Of a DNA stretch of 64,000 bases, positions 18,557 to 28,145 are shown piece after piece. The DNA comes from Methylotenera_A aquatica (GTDB taxonomy: Bacteria > Pseudomonadota > Gammaproteobacteria > Burkholderiales > Methylophilaceae): assembly GCA_965601485.1 (NCBI GenBank), contig OZ271846.1, forward strand, positions 310,001-374,000, written 5' to 3'. Numbering within the stretch: position 1 is the first letter of the stretch; each line of letters starts with the position of its first letter. The position numbers and the translations under genes were made by a program. The notes under the pieces were generated by a model that made no database searches, was not told where the DNA came from, and saw only the letters and a program-made list of their open reading frames with translations.

Positions 18557-18880
18557 ATGAAAGTTTTATTATCAACAATCGCGGTTGCTGGCATGTTGTT
18601 AGCTGGTTCAGTTAATGCAGCTAATGCGGATGCTGCAAAAGCGTTAGCGCAAAAAAGTGGCTGTTTAGCGTGCCATAGTCTTGATAAAAAAGTATTAGGC
18701 CCAGCTTACAAAGATGTTGCGGCTAAATACAAAGGCGACAAATCAGCAGAAGCTAAACTAGTTGCAAAAGTAAAAGCGGGTGGTAGTGGCGTCTGGGGCC
18801 CTATGCCAATGCCAGCAAATAGTCCACAAGTAAAAGACGAAGACATCAAAACAATCGTTCAATGGATTTTGACGCTTTAG
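18557..18880 (+). CDS. Periplasmic cytochrome c, class I (c551/c552 type)
   Basis: A 107-residue protein with a signal peptide ending around VNAANA. The haem-attachment motif CLACH (Cys36 to His40) follows the usual KSGCLACHSLDKK start. GPAYKDVAAKY follows, and an axial Met lies in GPMPMPANSPQ. This is the small monohaem electron carrier that passes electrons to terminal oxidases or peroxidases. A good ribosome-binding site (AAGGAG) precedes the ATG. Its own terminator follows. In methylotrophs such cytochromes can accept electrons from methanol dehydrogenase or azurin-linked chains; that is inference. Confidence 0.95.
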   Translation: MKVLLSTIAVAGMLLAGSVNAANADAAKALAQKSGCLACHSLDKKVLGPAYKDVAAKYKGDKSAEAKLVAKVKAGGSGVWGPMPMPANSPQVKDEDIKTIVQWILTL

Positions 18881-18898
18881 TAGATAAAGTACTATTTT

Positions 18899-18925
18899 AA
18901 AGCCAGCTGTTTAGCTGGCTTTTTT
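18899..18925 (+). terminator. Intrinsic terminator after cytochrome c
   Basis: Stem AAAGCCAGC / GCTGGCTTT with a 6-base TGTTTA loop and a T-run. On the minus strand the downstream tract is weaker, so its main role is for the cytochrome gene. Confidence 0.9.
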
Positions 18926-18959
18926 ATTGTTTTGAATTTGTGTCTTTAAGGCGCTCAAA

Positions 18960-20360
18960 TTAATTTTTGTTAAGTTTGCTGTGCCTAATTGAATACGCAA
19001 AGTAAAACACAATACCCACCAATATCCAGGTACCAAAACGCATCCAAGTGGATATTGGTAAAAAGAACATCAGAGCGCTACAAGACAAGATACCTAGTAC
19101 AGGTATTAATGGATTCCATGGGTTTTTAAATGGGCGGGGCAAGTTAGGGTGGCGTATACGTAATACAATTACGCCCACGCACACCATCACAAACGCGGCA
19201 AGCGTACCGATATTTACTGTTTCAGCCAACTCGCCTAATGGGAACAATCCAGCCACCAGTGATACCACAAACCCACACAATAGAATAATGCGCGTAGGTG
19301 TTTGTCTATCGGGATTCACTTTAGAGAAGATCGGGGAAATTAAACCGTCGCGACTCATGGCAAACAGAATGCGTGTTAACCCATATAGTAACACCAGTAA
19401 AACGGTAATAAGCCCAGCTAAAACGCCTGTCGCGACTAAAGTAGATGCCCATGTGTAACCTAGTTTTGTTAAAGCATAAGCCACGGGAGATGCGGTATTT
19501 AATTCGGTATAAGGTACAACACCTGTTAAAACGGCAGAAACAATAATATAAATAATGGTACAAAAAGCCAGCGAGGCGAGTAAGCCAATCGGTAAATCAC
19601 GTTGCGGATTTTTAGCTTCTTCTGCGGCGGTAGAGACGGCATCGAAGCCGAAGTAAGCAAAAAATACTAGAGATGCACCTGCCAGCACACCGATATTTTT
19701 ACCGTTTTCCAACGTTTCAAACCAGCCAAAGGGCATAAATGGTTGCCAATTGTCTGAATTCAAATGACCAATTGATAATGCGATAAAAATGGCAATAGTG
19801 GAGAGCTTAATGACAACGATAATGTTATTAAAACGCGCACTTTCCTTTACACCTACAATGAGTAATATGGTCAGTAGCCAAATAATGGCAAAAGCGGGTA
19901 GGTTAATCATGCCGCCTACCATTGGTGATTTGGTAAGCGACTCTGGCAAGTAAATATTAAAGTTGGCTAGCGTGCTGACGAAGTAGCCTGCCCAGCCATT
20001 AGCGACTGCTGCGGCCCCTACGCCGTATTCCAGCAGTAAAATCCAGCCCATTACCCAAGCTAAGAATTCGCCAAACGCTACATAACTGTAACCATATGCA
20101 CTGCCCGAGCCACCCACAGAAGCGGCCAGTTCTGCGTAAGCAAGTGCGGCGAAGCCAGATGCTACGCCTGCAAGCACAAACGATAAAACCACTGCTGGGC
20201 CAGATTGCGTGGCGGCTGCAATACCAGTGAGTACAAATATACCTGTGCCAATGGCGCAACCAATACCAAGTAAAGCCAAATCAAACGCACTTAAACATTT
20301 TTTCAAACCGCTATTACTGTGTGCTTCTAAATGTTTAGTGCGTAATAGTTTGGTGAGCAT
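18960..20360 (-). CDS. APC-superfamily amino-acid permease (cationic amino-acid transporter type)
   Basis: A 466-residue protein with about 12 hydrophobic segments. TM1 carries the APC signature GIGCAIGTGIFVLTGIAA, and FFAYFGFDAVSTAAEE marks TM6, both typical of CAT/YfnA-like transporters. The N terminus (LEAHSNSGLKKCLSAFDL) is the usual cytoplasmic amphipathic lead-in. It is expected to import amino acids by proton symport; the substrate cannot be deduced. It is monocistronic and convergent with the cytochrome gene. Confidence 0.92.
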   Translation of the reverse strand: MLTKLLRTKHLEAHSNSGLKKCLSAFDLALLGIGCAIGTGIFVLTGIAAATQSGPAVVLSFVLAGVASGFAALAYAELAASVGGSGSAYGYSYVAFGEFLAWVMGWILLLEYGVGAAAVANGWAGYFVSTLANFNIYLPESLTKSPMVGGMINLPAFAIIWLLTILLIVGVKESARFNNIIVVIKLSTIAIFIALSIGHLNSDNWQPFMPFGWFETLENGKNIGVLAGASLVFFAYFGFDAVSTAAEEAKNPQRDLPIGLLASLAFCTIIYIIVSAVLTGVVPYTELNTASPVAYALTKLGYTWASTLVATGVLAGLITVLLVLLYGLTRILFAMSRDGLISPIFSKVNPDRQTPTRIILLCGFVVSLVAGLFPLGELAETVNIGTLAAFVMVCVGVIVLRIRHPNLPRPFKNPWNPLIPVLGILSCSALMFFLPISTWMRFGTWILVGIVFYFAYSIRHSKLNKN

Positions 20361-20481
20361 AAAAGTTCCTAGGGAGGGTTGGCAACATGACGGTTTAATG
20401 AAACAGACTAAAGACTAAACATTTAAAGGCTAGGCGTCAATTTTTAAGGGCAATGACACCGATTCAAGTGAATTATAGTTT

Positions 20482-21804
20482 TTAAATGCTAGAAGAGAAA
20501 GCTTGGCTTAGTGCACGAATCATATAATGATGATCCAAAACGCCAGCGCTTTCACGCAAGCTATGCATTGCCCACATTGGGCAACCAACATCCACCGTAG
20601 CAACACCAAGTTGCGCTGCGACTATTGGCCCAATGGTGCTGCCACAACCTAAATCAGTGCGGTGTACGTATTGCTGATACGGTACATTAGCATGCTGGCA
20701 AATATTCATAAAGCGTGCTGCTGTGTCCGCATTGCTGGCATAGCGATGATTGCAATTGCTTTTAATCACAACGCCTTTGTTCACCAGCACATGATGGTGC
20801 GGTTCGTAGCTACTGGCAAAATTAGGGTGATACGCGTGCGCCATATCGGCACTGATAAAAAAACTGAGCGCAAGTGTACGAATTCTATTGGCGGCATTTA
20901 AATTTTCATGCGTTGCAATGCGGTTAATTATATCGCATAAAAAGCTGCCACTGGCGCCTGTGGCGCTTTCACTGCCTACTTCTTCATGGTCGAAAAGCGC
21001 AATGATATTAGTTGTCGCACTATTTTTATTAGCTAATAAAGCTGTTAAAGCCGCATGGCAAGAAGCTAAATTATCCAGCTGGCTATTGGCAATAAATTCT
21101 TGATTCGCACCCCAGAAACTGCCTTTTTGGGTGTCAAATACATTTAATTCCCAAGTCAGAATATCCGCAGTATTCACTTTAAGCAAATTGGCAATTTGCT
21201 GCATAAATTGCTGGTCGGCTTCAATACCTGCTTCGGTTTCACCAAAAATCAGTGGCAATTCATCTTGCTTATGAAATTTTAAGCCCTTGTCATTCACCTC
21301 ACGGTTCATGTGAATCGCCAAGTTGGGAAGGCGTATCAATGCTTGGTCAAACTTGATTAAATGCGTATTAATATCGGCGCCATTTTTCACCATTACTCGG
21401 CCTGCAATACTTAAATCGCGGTCTGCAAAAGTGGCTAAAATCGGCCCTCCATAAACTTCAACACCAATACGCACCAAGCCTTTACTGCTAAAGGCTGAAA
21501 TTGGTTTTAAACGAAGCCCTGGTGAGTCGGTATGCGCGCCAACCAAACGAAAGCCTGTTTCAACCAGCGGCTTGCTTCCCAATGAAAATGCGATGATAGA
21601 GGCGCCTCCACGCACCACAAAGTAATTACCTAAGGGCGCTAATTGCCAAACATTGGTTTCAAGTAGTTGTTGGTAACCCTGCGCCAACAGTTGTTGGCTA
21701 ACCGTTTCAACCGCATGCCAAGGGCTAGGGCTTGCATCAATAAAATTCAATAATGCTTGAGCTTGATTTTTAACAATGGGGTCGGAAGCAGTAATTGTCA
21801 TCAT
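20482..21804 (-). CDS. apeB: M18 family aminopeptidase
   Basis: A 440-residue zinc aminopeptidase of the aspartyl aminopeptidase family. Metal-ligand motifs are GAHTDSPGLRLKP (His), FDHEEVGSESATGA (Glu-Glu) and YHPNFASSYEPHH (C-terminal His). It releases N-terminal acidic or other residues from peptides in the cytoplasm. Two ATGs are adjacent (21804 and 21801). It is last gene of the leftward dusB-fis-purH-purD-hemF run, 15 bases after hemF, so it is probably co-transcribed. Confidence 0.94.
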   Translation of the reverse strand: MMTITASDPIVKNQAQALLNFIDASPSPWHAVETVSQQLLAQGYQQLLETNVWQLAPLGNYFVVRGGASIIAFSLGSKPLVETGFRLVGAHTDSPGLRLKPISAFSSKGLVRIGVEVYGGPILATFADRDLSIAGRVMVKNGADINTHLIKFDQALIRLPNLAIHMNREVNDKGLKFHKQDELPLIFGETEAGIEADQQFMQQIANLLKVNTADILTWELNVFDTQKGSFWGANQEFIANSQLDNLASCHAALTALLANKNSATTNIIALFDHEEVGSESATGASGSFLCDIINRIATHENLNAANRIRTLALSFFISADMAHAYHPNFASSYEPHHHVLVNKGVVIKSNCNHRYASNADTAARFMNICQHANVPYQQYVHRTDLGCGSTIGPIVAAQLGVATVDVGCPMWAMHSLRESAGVLDHHYMIRALSQAFSSSI

Positions 21805-21819
21805 TAAGCGTTTGAGCGG

Positions 21820-22746
21820 CTAAACCCATTCTCTATCAATTAAAAAGTCTGTATACAGTTTCGCCTCAGGGCTGTCTTTGTCTGGCTTCCAGTCGTAGCG
21901 CCATTTCACAATAGGTGGCATCGACATTAAAATGGATTCAGTACGGCCATTAGATTGCAAACCAAACAGCGTGCCGCGGTCAAAAACCAAGTTAAATTCC
22001 ACATAACGGCCACGTCTATAGGCTTGAAAGTCGCGTTCGTTTTCCGTGTATGGCGTATCTTTACGGCGTTGCAAAATGGGTAAATAGGCTTGCAAAAAGC
22101 TATCACCCACGGCGCGTTGCAAGGCAAAACTTTGCGCAAAATCTAAGGCATTAAAATCGTCAAAAAAGATGCCGCCAATACCACGTGGTTCTTTGCGGTG
22201 TTTTAAGTAAAAATACTCATCGCAGTGTTTTTTAAATGCTGGGTAATAAGTCGTATCAAAGGCATCTAATGCGCTTTTATTGGTAAGGTGAAAGTGCGTG
22301 CAGTCGTCCTCAAATCCATAATATGGAGTAAGGTCCATGCCACCTCCAAACCACCAAATCGGAGCCTGATTTTCTTTTTCTGCAGAAAAAAAACGAATAT
22401 TCATGTGCACGGTAGGTACATAGGGATTGCGAGGATGCAATACTAGCGAAACGCCCATGGCTTCCCATGCGCGGCCTGCGGCTTCGGGGTGGGCGATGGT
22501 GGCGGCTGGTGGTAGTTTGCTGCCTAATACGTGTGAAAAACCAACACCTGCACGTTCAAATACATTACCGCCTTCTAGTAAGCAACTGGTACCGCCGCCG
22601 CCCTCTGGGCGATTCCAGCCATCATATAAAAAGGTTTTACCGTCCACTAACTCTAGCGCTTCTACAATCTTGCTTTGCAAGTTTTGCAGATATTGCATTA
22701 CCGCATCTGTGTTGACTGGGTTGTTGGCTTGATTATTGGACGTCAT
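21820..22746 (-). CDS. hemF: Oxygen-dependent coproporphyrinogen III oxidase
   Basis: A 308-residue haem-biosynthesis enzyme that converts coproporphyrinogen III to protoporphyrinogen IX using O2. Motifs seen are EGGGGTSCLLEGG, the signature GGGMDLTPYYGFEDD, and RGIGGIFFDDFN. Length matches E. coli HemF (299). It starts 8 bases after purD. Its presence shows aerobic haem synthesis. Confidence 0.98.
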   Translation of the reverse strand: MTSNNQANNPVNTDAVMQYLQNLQSKIVEALELVDGKTFLYDGWNRPEGGGGTSCLLEGGNVFERAGVGFSHVLGSKLPPAATIAHPEAAGRAWEAMGVSLVLHPRNPYVPTVHMNIRFFSAEKENQAPIWWFGGGMDLTPYYGFEDDCTHFHLTNKSALDAFDTTYYPAFKKHCDEYFYLKHRKEPRGIGGIFFDDFNALDFAQSFALQRAVGDSFLQAYLPILQRRKDTPYTENERDFQAYRRGRYVEFNLVFDRGTLFGLQSNGRTESILMSMPPIVKWRYDWKPDKDSPEAKLYTDFLIDREWV

Positions 22747-22754
22747 GAATTTAA

Positions 22755-24023
22755 TTAACCTTTAACTGCACGATAGCCAATATCGGTGCGGTATTGCGCG
22801 CCATCAAATTTAATCTCATCCACGATTCTGTATGCTTGCTGCTGCGCGAATTTGACGGTTTCACCAAGCGCTGTTACGCATAATACGCGGCCACCTGTGG
22901 TTAACACTTTGCCATCAATCAATTGCGTGCCTGCATGAAATATATGCGCTTCATCACCTAGTTTTGGTAAGCCTGTAATTTCGTCATACAGTCTTGGTGT
23001 ATCAGGATAATTGTGGGAGGCCATCACCACGCCAAGTGCCGTGCGTCTATCCCACTCTGTTTCAGCTAGGTCTAGCGTACCCTTTAACGCATGTTCAGCC
23101 AAAGCCACAAAATCAGACTTTAGACGCAACATAATCGGCTGCGTTTCTGGGTCGCCCATGCGGCAATTAAATTCTAAAGTTTTCACAGTGCCATCTGGTG
23201 AAATCATCAGGCCAGCATACAAAAAGCCAGTGTAAGGAATGCCATCTTTCGCCATGCCTTCAACCGTTGGGCGAATAATTTCGCGCATTACTTTGGCGTG
23301 GATTTCTGGCGTCACCACAGGCGCAGGTGAATAAGCACCCATGCCGCCAGTGTTTGGTCCCAAGTCTTTGTCTTGTAATCGTTTATGGTCTTGGCTAGTT
23401 GCCAGAGGCAGAATATTTTTACCGTCTACCATGACAATAAAGCTGGCTTCTTCGCCCGTTAAAAATTCCTCAATCACTACGCGTGCGCCGGCGTCACCTA
23501 ATTTATTATCCGACAACATAGCATCAATTGCAGCGTGCGCTTCATCATTGCTCATAGCAACCACTACGCCTTTACCTGCGGCTAAGCCATCGGCCTTAAT
23601 AACAATCGGCGCAGCTTGCGCTTGCACATAATCATGAGCCAGTTTTGCATCAGTAAACGTGGCATAAGCGGCTGTTGGGATATTGTGGCGAATCATAAAT
23701 GCTTTGGCGAAATCTTTGCTGGATTCCAATTGCGCCGCCGCTTTGGTCGGGCCAAAAATCTTTAAGCCATTGGCTCTAAAGGTATCCACCACACCTTGCG
23801 ATAAAGGCGCTTCTGGGCCGACAACAGTCAGATTAATTTGCTCTTTTTGCGCAAATGCCAGCAAATCCGCAACGCTAGAAATCGGCACATTGACCATATC
23901 AGGATTAAGCGCTGTGCCTGCATTGCCAGGTGCTACAAATATACGGCTAATTTGTTTATTTTGCGCGATTTTCCATGCTAATGCATGTTCACGACCACCG
24001 CCACCAATCACTAAAACTTTCAT
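22755..24023 (-). CDS. purD: Phosphoribosylamine-glycine ligase
   Basis: A 422-residue ATP-grasp enzyme that makes glycinamide ribonucleotide in purine synthesis. It starts MKVLVIGGGGREHALAW and contains GLAAGKGVVVA and the metal-binding EFNCRMGDPETQ. The ATG at 24023 matches the conserved N terminus and lies 10 bases after AAAGGG; a TTG six bases earlier would add two residues. It lies 26 bases after purH and 8 before hemF. Confidence 0.97.
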   Translation of the reverse strand: MKVLVIGGGGREHALAWKIAQNKQISRIFVAPGNAGTALNPDMVNVPISSVADLLAFAQKEQINLTVVGPEAPLSQGVVDTFRANGLKIFGPTKAAAQLESSKDFAKAFMIRHNIPTAAYATFTDAKLAHDYVQAQAAPIVIKADGLAAGKGVVVAMSNDEAHAAIDAMLSDNKLGDAGARVVIEEFLTGEEASFIVMVDGKNILPLATSQDHKRLQDKDLGPNTGGMGAYSPAPVVTPEIHAKVMREIIRPTVEGMAKDGIPYTGFLYAGLMISPDGTVKTLEFNCRMGDPETQPIMLRLKSDFVALAEHALKGTLDLAETEWDRRTALGVVMASHNYPDTPRLYDEITGLPKLGDEAHIFHAGTQLIDGKVLTTGGRVLCVTALGETVKFAQQQAYRIVDEIKFDGAQYRTDIGYRAVKG

Positions 24024-24049
24024 GCTCAATTACCCTTTAGCGATTGTGA

Positions 24050-25654
24050 TTAATGTCTGAAATGACGAATGCCAGTCATCACCATGACTAAGCCATGCGC
24101 ATCGGCTGCCGCAATCACTTCTTCATCGCGCATACTGCCTCCTGGTTGAATCACACAGCTAGCGCCGGCTTCGGCCAATACATCAATTCCATCACGAAAC
24201 GGGAAGAATGCATCGGATGCGACAACTGAATCTTTAAGTGTTAATCCAGCATTTTGCGCCTTGATGGCGGCAATTTTGGTGCTATCGACGCGACTCATTT
24301 GGCCTGCGCCAACGCCAAGTGTCATGCCGTTGCCGCAGAATACGATGGCATTCGATTTCACGTATTTCGCTACATTCCAAGCAAATAACATATCAGCCAA
24401 TTGTTGTGATGTCGGTTGTTTTTTAGAAACGATTTTTAAATCGGCTGGGCTGATTTCATGATTATCTGCAGTTTGAATCAAAATACCTGAGCCCACGCGT
24501 TTGATATCATGTGAGTTGCGGCCTTGTTTCCAAGCCGAGGCTTTAGGATTTATGGCGCTGCCTTCTGGTAGCGCTATTTTTAATAAGCGCACATTGGCTT
24601 TAGCGGCAAATATCGCTAAGGCTTCATCCGTAAATTCTGGAGCTATCAATACTTCAACAAATTGTTTGCTCACGGCTTCAGCCGCGGCGGCATCTACCAA
24701 GCTATTAAAAGCTATAATGCCACCAAAGGCGCTAGTTGGGTCTGTTTGGAATGCTTTGCCATACGCTTGTAATGCACTATCACCCACCGCAACGCCGCAA
24801 GGGTTGGCGTGTTTTACAATCACGCATGCATTGACGTTTTTAAATGATTTTACCGTTTCCCATGCCGCATCGGCATCGGCAATATTGTTGAAGCTTAGCT
24901 CTTTACCTTGCAATTGTTGCGCTGTAACTAATGAGCCAGGCGCTGGGTATAAATCGCGGTAAAAAGCCGCTTGTTGATGCGGGTTTTCGCCATAGCGTAA
25001 ATCTTGTAATTTAATAAAACGGCCATTGGTTTGCGCCGAAAAAGCACTGCGTGTACCATCGGCTTGAAACGATGATAAATAATCGCTAATGGCACCATCG
25101 TAATTACTGATGCGGTTGAACGCGGCAATCGATAGTTTAAAGTTGGTTTCTGCGCTGATATTGCCGCCATTATTTTCAAGCTCCACAATCACGTCAGCAT
25201 ACTGACTAAAATCAGTTAAAACAGATACATCTTTCCAATTTTTAGCTGCACTGCGCACCATAGCTGGACCGCCAATGTCGATGTTTTCAATCGCATCTTC
25301 TAATAAGCAATCTGGCTTGGCAACTGTCGCTTCAAACGGATACAGATTCACTACCACCATATCGATATTGGGAATATTGGCTGTTTGCATCGCGCTCACA
25401 TGCTCAGGCAAATCGCGACGGCCTAAAATACCGCCATGCACTTTGGGATGCAGCGTTTTAACACGACCATCCAGCATTTCGGTAAAGCCAGTGTAGTCGC
25501 CTACCTCTACCACTTCAAAATTATTGTCACGTAATAATTTTGCTGTACCGCCAGTCGATAGGATTTCTACTTGTAGCTTGCTTAATACAAGGGCTAGCTC
25601 TAAAACACCTTGCTTGTCTGAAACACTAATGAGTGCGCGTTTAATAATGGCCAT
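24050..25654 (-). CDS. purH: Bifunctional AICAR transformylase / IMP cyclohydrolase
   Basis: A 534-residue enzyme for the last two steps of IMP synthesis. The N-terminal IMPCH (MGS-like) domain starts with RALISVSDKQGV and contains STGGTAKLLRDN and EMLDGRVKTLHP. The C-terminal AICARFT domain carries LRYGENPHQQAA and the catalytic KHANPCGVA. The last residues TGIRHFRH are the family's standard end. It is first of the purHD pair, 97 bases downstream of fis. Confidence 0.98.
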   Translation of the reverse strand: MAIIKRALISVSDKQGVLELALVLSKLQVEILSTGGTAKLLRDNNFEVVEVGDYTGFTEMLDGRVKTLHPKVHGGILGRRDLPEHVSAMQTANIPNIDMVVVNLYPFEATVAKPDCLLEDAIENIDIGGPAMVRSAAKNWKDVSVLTDFSQYADVIVELENNGGNISAETNFKLSIAAFNRISNYDGAISDYLSSFQADGTRSAFSAQTNGRFIKLQDLRYGENPHQQAAFYRDLYPAPGSLVTAQQLQGKELSFNNIADADAAWETVKSFKNVNACVIVKHANPCGVAVGDSALQAYGKAFQTDPTSAFGGIIAFNSLVDAAAAEAVSKQFVEVLIAPEFTDEALAIFAAKANVRLLKIALPEGSAINPKASAWKQGRNSHDIKRVGSGILIQTADNHEISPADLKIVSKKQPTSQQLADMLFAWNVAKYVKSNAIVFCGNGMTLGVGAGQMSRVDSTKIAAIKAQNAGLTLKDSVVASDAFFPFRDGIDVLAEAGASCVIQPGGSMRDEEVIAAADAHGLVMVMTGIRHFRH

Positions 25655-25751
25655 AGTTTTTTACTGAATGTTGATGATGTAAGGAAAAGTCAGATTTAAT
25701 TTTCACGCAAAAAGAGTGCATAAAAATTAAATTAAGTGGCACATTGTGCCA

Positions 25752-25988
25752 TTAGCTTAGGCCATATTGCGCCATTTTTTTGCGTAGCGTATTGCGGTTT
25801 AAGCCCAGTATTTCGGCCGCTTTTGATTGATTGCCGCCTACTTTATTGAGTATAAATTCCAACATGGGTTTTTCTATGCAACCCAATACCATATCGTAAA
25901 TGGCGTGTGGCGGTTGGCCGTCTAAATGCTTAAAGTAATCTTCAAGCGATTCATTAATAACATCTGATAGTTTGCCAGATCTAGACAT
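25752..25988 (-). CDS. fis: DNA-binding protein Fis
   Basis: A 78-residue nucleoid protein. The C-terminal helix-turn-helix GGNQSKAAEILGLNRNTLRKKM is unmistakable; the N-terminal beta-hairpin arm is shorter than in E. coli (98 residues), as is usual in betaproteobacteria. Its ATG overlaps the dusB stop codon (TAATG), the conserved dusB-fis operon. Fis bends DNA and stimulates stable-RNA promoters and recombination. It is translationally coupled to dusB. Confidence 0.97.
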   Translation of the reverse strand: MSRSGKLSDVINESLEDYFKHLDGQPPHAIYDMVLGCIEKPMLEFILNKVGGNQSKAAEILGLNRNTLRKKMAQYGLS

Positions 25989-27010
25989 TAGGCTGCCAAC
26001 TCTTCTGTTTCAAAACTATCGGTATACACCAAACGCTCATGCTTGCTTTTAAGCTCAGCAAAAAAATCATTAATGGCACCTAACTGCAAATCGATAGTTT
26101 GCAGGGTATTCATGTTATGCCTAAAGCTTGCAGATCCAGCCAACCCTTTGGTGTACCAAGAAATATGCTTACGCGCGACACGCATACCAGCTAAATCACC
26201 ATAAAAGCTATACAAATCATGCAGATGTTCTAGCATCACCGTATGTATTTCTTCAACCGTCGGTGGCAACATATACTCGCCTGTTTTTAAAAAGTATTCG
26301 ATTTCGCGGAAAATCCATGGCCTGCCTTGCGCAGCGCGGCCAACCATCACAGCATCGGCGCCGGTGTAATCTAAAACATACTTGGCTTTTTCTGGGGTCG
26401 TAATGTCGCCATTGGCGATAAGCGGAATATGGATGGCTTGCTTAACGGCTGCAATCGTATCGTATTCAGCATCGCCCATGTACAAACAGGCTCGAGTCCG
26501 GCCGTGCATAGCCAGTGCTTGTACGCCAATATCTTGCGCCATTTTGGCAATTTCAATGGCATTGCGATTATTTTTATCCCAACCAGTGCGGATTTTTAAG
26601 GTTACAGGCACATTAACAGCACCAACAACGGCTTTTAAAATTTGCGCAACTAATGGCTCATCTTTTAACAAGGCGCTACCTGCCATCACATTGCAGATTT
26701 TTTTGGCTGGGCAGCCCATATTAATATCAATAATCTGCGCGCCGTTATCTACATTATGCTTGGCCGCTTCAGCCATCATTTTAGGGTCAGCGCCAGCAAT
26801 TTGCACGGATATCGGGTCTACTTCTCCTGCATGATTGGCACGGCGTAAAGTTTTTTCGCTGCCATACAATAGCGAGTTAGAAGTCACCATTTCTGAAACC
26901 GCTAAACCTGCACCCAATTTTTTGCAAAGTTGACGGAAAGGTCTATCCGTGACGCCAGCCATTGGGGCGACAACTAGATTGTTTTTCAGAATATGATTGC
27001 CAATTTGCAT
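25988..27010 (-). CDS. dusB: tRNA-dihydrouridine synthase B
   Basis: A 340-residue flavoenzyme that reduces specific uridines in tRNA. The N terminus VVAPMAGVTDRPFRQLCKKLGA and the catalytic-Cys motif DINMGCPAKKICN (Cys near residue 100) are diagnostic, and MVGRAAQGRPWIF follows. It overlaps fis by the TAATG motif, a classic arrangement. Length is slightly above E. coli DusB (321) because of a Glu-rich C-terminal tail. Confidence 0.97.
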   Translation of the reverse strand: MQIGNHILKNNLVVAPMAGVTDRPFRQLCKKLGAGLAVSEMVTSNSLLYGSEKTLRRANHAGEVDPISVQIAGADPKMMAEAAKHNVDNGAQIIDINMGCPAKKICNVMAGSALLKDEPLVAQILKAVVGAVNVPVTLKIRTGWDKNNRNAIEIAKMAQDIGVQALAMHGRTRACLYMGDAEYDTIAAVKQAIHIPLIANGDITTPEKAKYVLDYTGADAVMVGRAAQGRPWIFREIEYFLKTGEYMLPPTVEEIHTVMLEHLHDLYSFYGDLAGMRVARKHISWYTKGLAGSASFRHNMNTLQTIDLQLGAINDFFAELKSKHERLVYTDSFETEELAA

Positions 27011-27110
27011 TAATAAAGTGAATTCCTGATAAGTTGCTTATTTTATACGCAATTCGCGCTGCTCGGAAGTGTAAGGTACAATTTTTAGCTTAAATGATTC
27101 GATTTAGTTG

Positions 27111-27371
27111 CTATGCATTAGGTTGAGTCAGTCGCTCTAACCTCGTCAGCCAAATGATTGCTTCATTGCGCGTTTCGCCGCACATCTCAAGGCTGGGTTT
27201 TAAGCTGGCACAAAAAGAAGGTCGAGAATTGTCATTAAAAATGCCACACTTAAAGTCGGTCAGTAAATGAATACATTTAACCCCTGCTGGCTTTCCATTT
27301 GGCATGCCAGGCATAGGGCTATTGATAGACGGTGCGGTGCAGCATGCGCCGCAATTTGGTCTGCATTTCAT
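27111..27371 (-). CDS. YkgJ-family cysteine cluster protein
   Basis: An 86-residue protein with the Cys pattern CRPNCGACC near the N terminus, further Cys at CIHL, FKCGIF and SFCASL, and MCGETR. This matches the small YkgJ-like zinc/iron-chelating family (UPF0153 type). Metal binding is a family inference and the cellular role is unknown. It starts 6 bases after the CinA-domain gene and is the last member of a polA-cinA-ykgJ run. Confidence 0.88.
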   Translation of the reverse strand: MKCRPNCGACCTAPSINSPMPGMPNGKPAGVKCIHLLTDFKCGIFNDNSRPSFCASLKPSLEMCGETRNEAIIWLTRLERLTQPNA

Positions 27372-27377
27372 GCTGTG

Positions 27378-28145
27378 CTATGCCCCATCTACCCAAGTAA
27401 AACCGATGTTACTGACCCTTGTTTTAATTTCCTGCATGGCCAGTTTTACTTGGGCAGGCTCACCCTTTGCGCCCAATTCAACTTGGCGGTTAGGTTTTAG
27501 TCTAGGTAGGCTAAATACTTTAACAGTGGGATAGTCAATTAATATTTTATTCATTAAATCAATGAGTTGGCTTTCAATGCCATCTTCAATAATAATTGAT
27601 TGTTCTAGATGCTCTGTTTGATGAAAAAGGTGGCTGTAATGTGTATCCAGAACCCATTCCATCATGGGATGCGCCATAGCAGGAAAGCCTGGTAAAAAGT
27701 AATGATTATGCTTTTGGTCTTCTAAACCTGCCGAAAAGCCAGCCACGCGATTCACAGGATTAGGAATTAATCCTGCGCCTTTCGGAAAATCGGCCATGAT
27801 GACTCTTTTGGGATAAGCCCCATCGCCAAATTGTGCTTCAATTTCGGCAACCGCCTCTTTGTGACGCACAATCGGCACATCTAAAGCATCCGCCGCCGCT
27901 TGCCGCGTGTAATCATCTGGGGTTGCGCCAATACCCCCAAAGCTAAATACAATATCGGTGCTATTAAAACTGCGCTTAAAACTCGCAATCATGCGCGCAG
28001 GGTCATCCCCCAAATACTCCGCCCAAGCCAACATTAAACCGCGTGCTTTGAGTATTTGAATGGCTTGCGTGAGGTGCTTATCCTCCCGTTTACCAGAAAG
28101 AATTTCATCACCGATGATGTAAATACCAACATTAAAATCAGACAT
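27378..28145 (-). CDS. CinA-like molybdopterin-binding domain protein
   Basis: A 255-residue protein with the MoaB/CinA N-terminal fold: GIYIIGDEILSGKREDKH at the start, and SFGGIGATPDDYTRQAAA as the nucleotide/molybdopterin-binding loop. It has only the N-terminal domain (COG1058); the C-terminal NMN deamidase domain of CinA is absent. The start chosen is the ATG at 28145, which overlaps the polA stop (TGATG). The longer in-frame extension lies inside polA. Function is uncertain; in this family ADP-ribose pyrophosphatase activity has been described. Confidence 0.9.
   Translation of the reverse strand: MSDFNVGIYIIGDEILSGKREDKHLTQAIQILKARGLMLAWAEYLGDDPARMIASFKRSFNSTDIVFSFGGIGATPDDYTRQAAADALDVPIVRHKEAVAEIEAQFGDGAYPKRVIMADFPKGAGLIPNPVNRVAGFSAGLEDQKHNHYFLPGFPAMAHPMMEWVLDTHYSHLFHQTEHLEQSIIIEDGIESQLIDLMNKILIDYPTVKVFSLPRLKPNRQVELGAKGEPAQVKLAMQEIKTRVSNIGFTWVDGA

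Noticed and set aside
24501..24962. 153-residue plus-strand frame inside purH
   Set aside because: It is fully antisense to a well-supported enzyme and has no family motif.
25655..25751. Possible regulatory leader before purH (purine riboswitch)
   Set aside because: The 97-base gap between fis and purH shows no recognisable aptamer or terminator.
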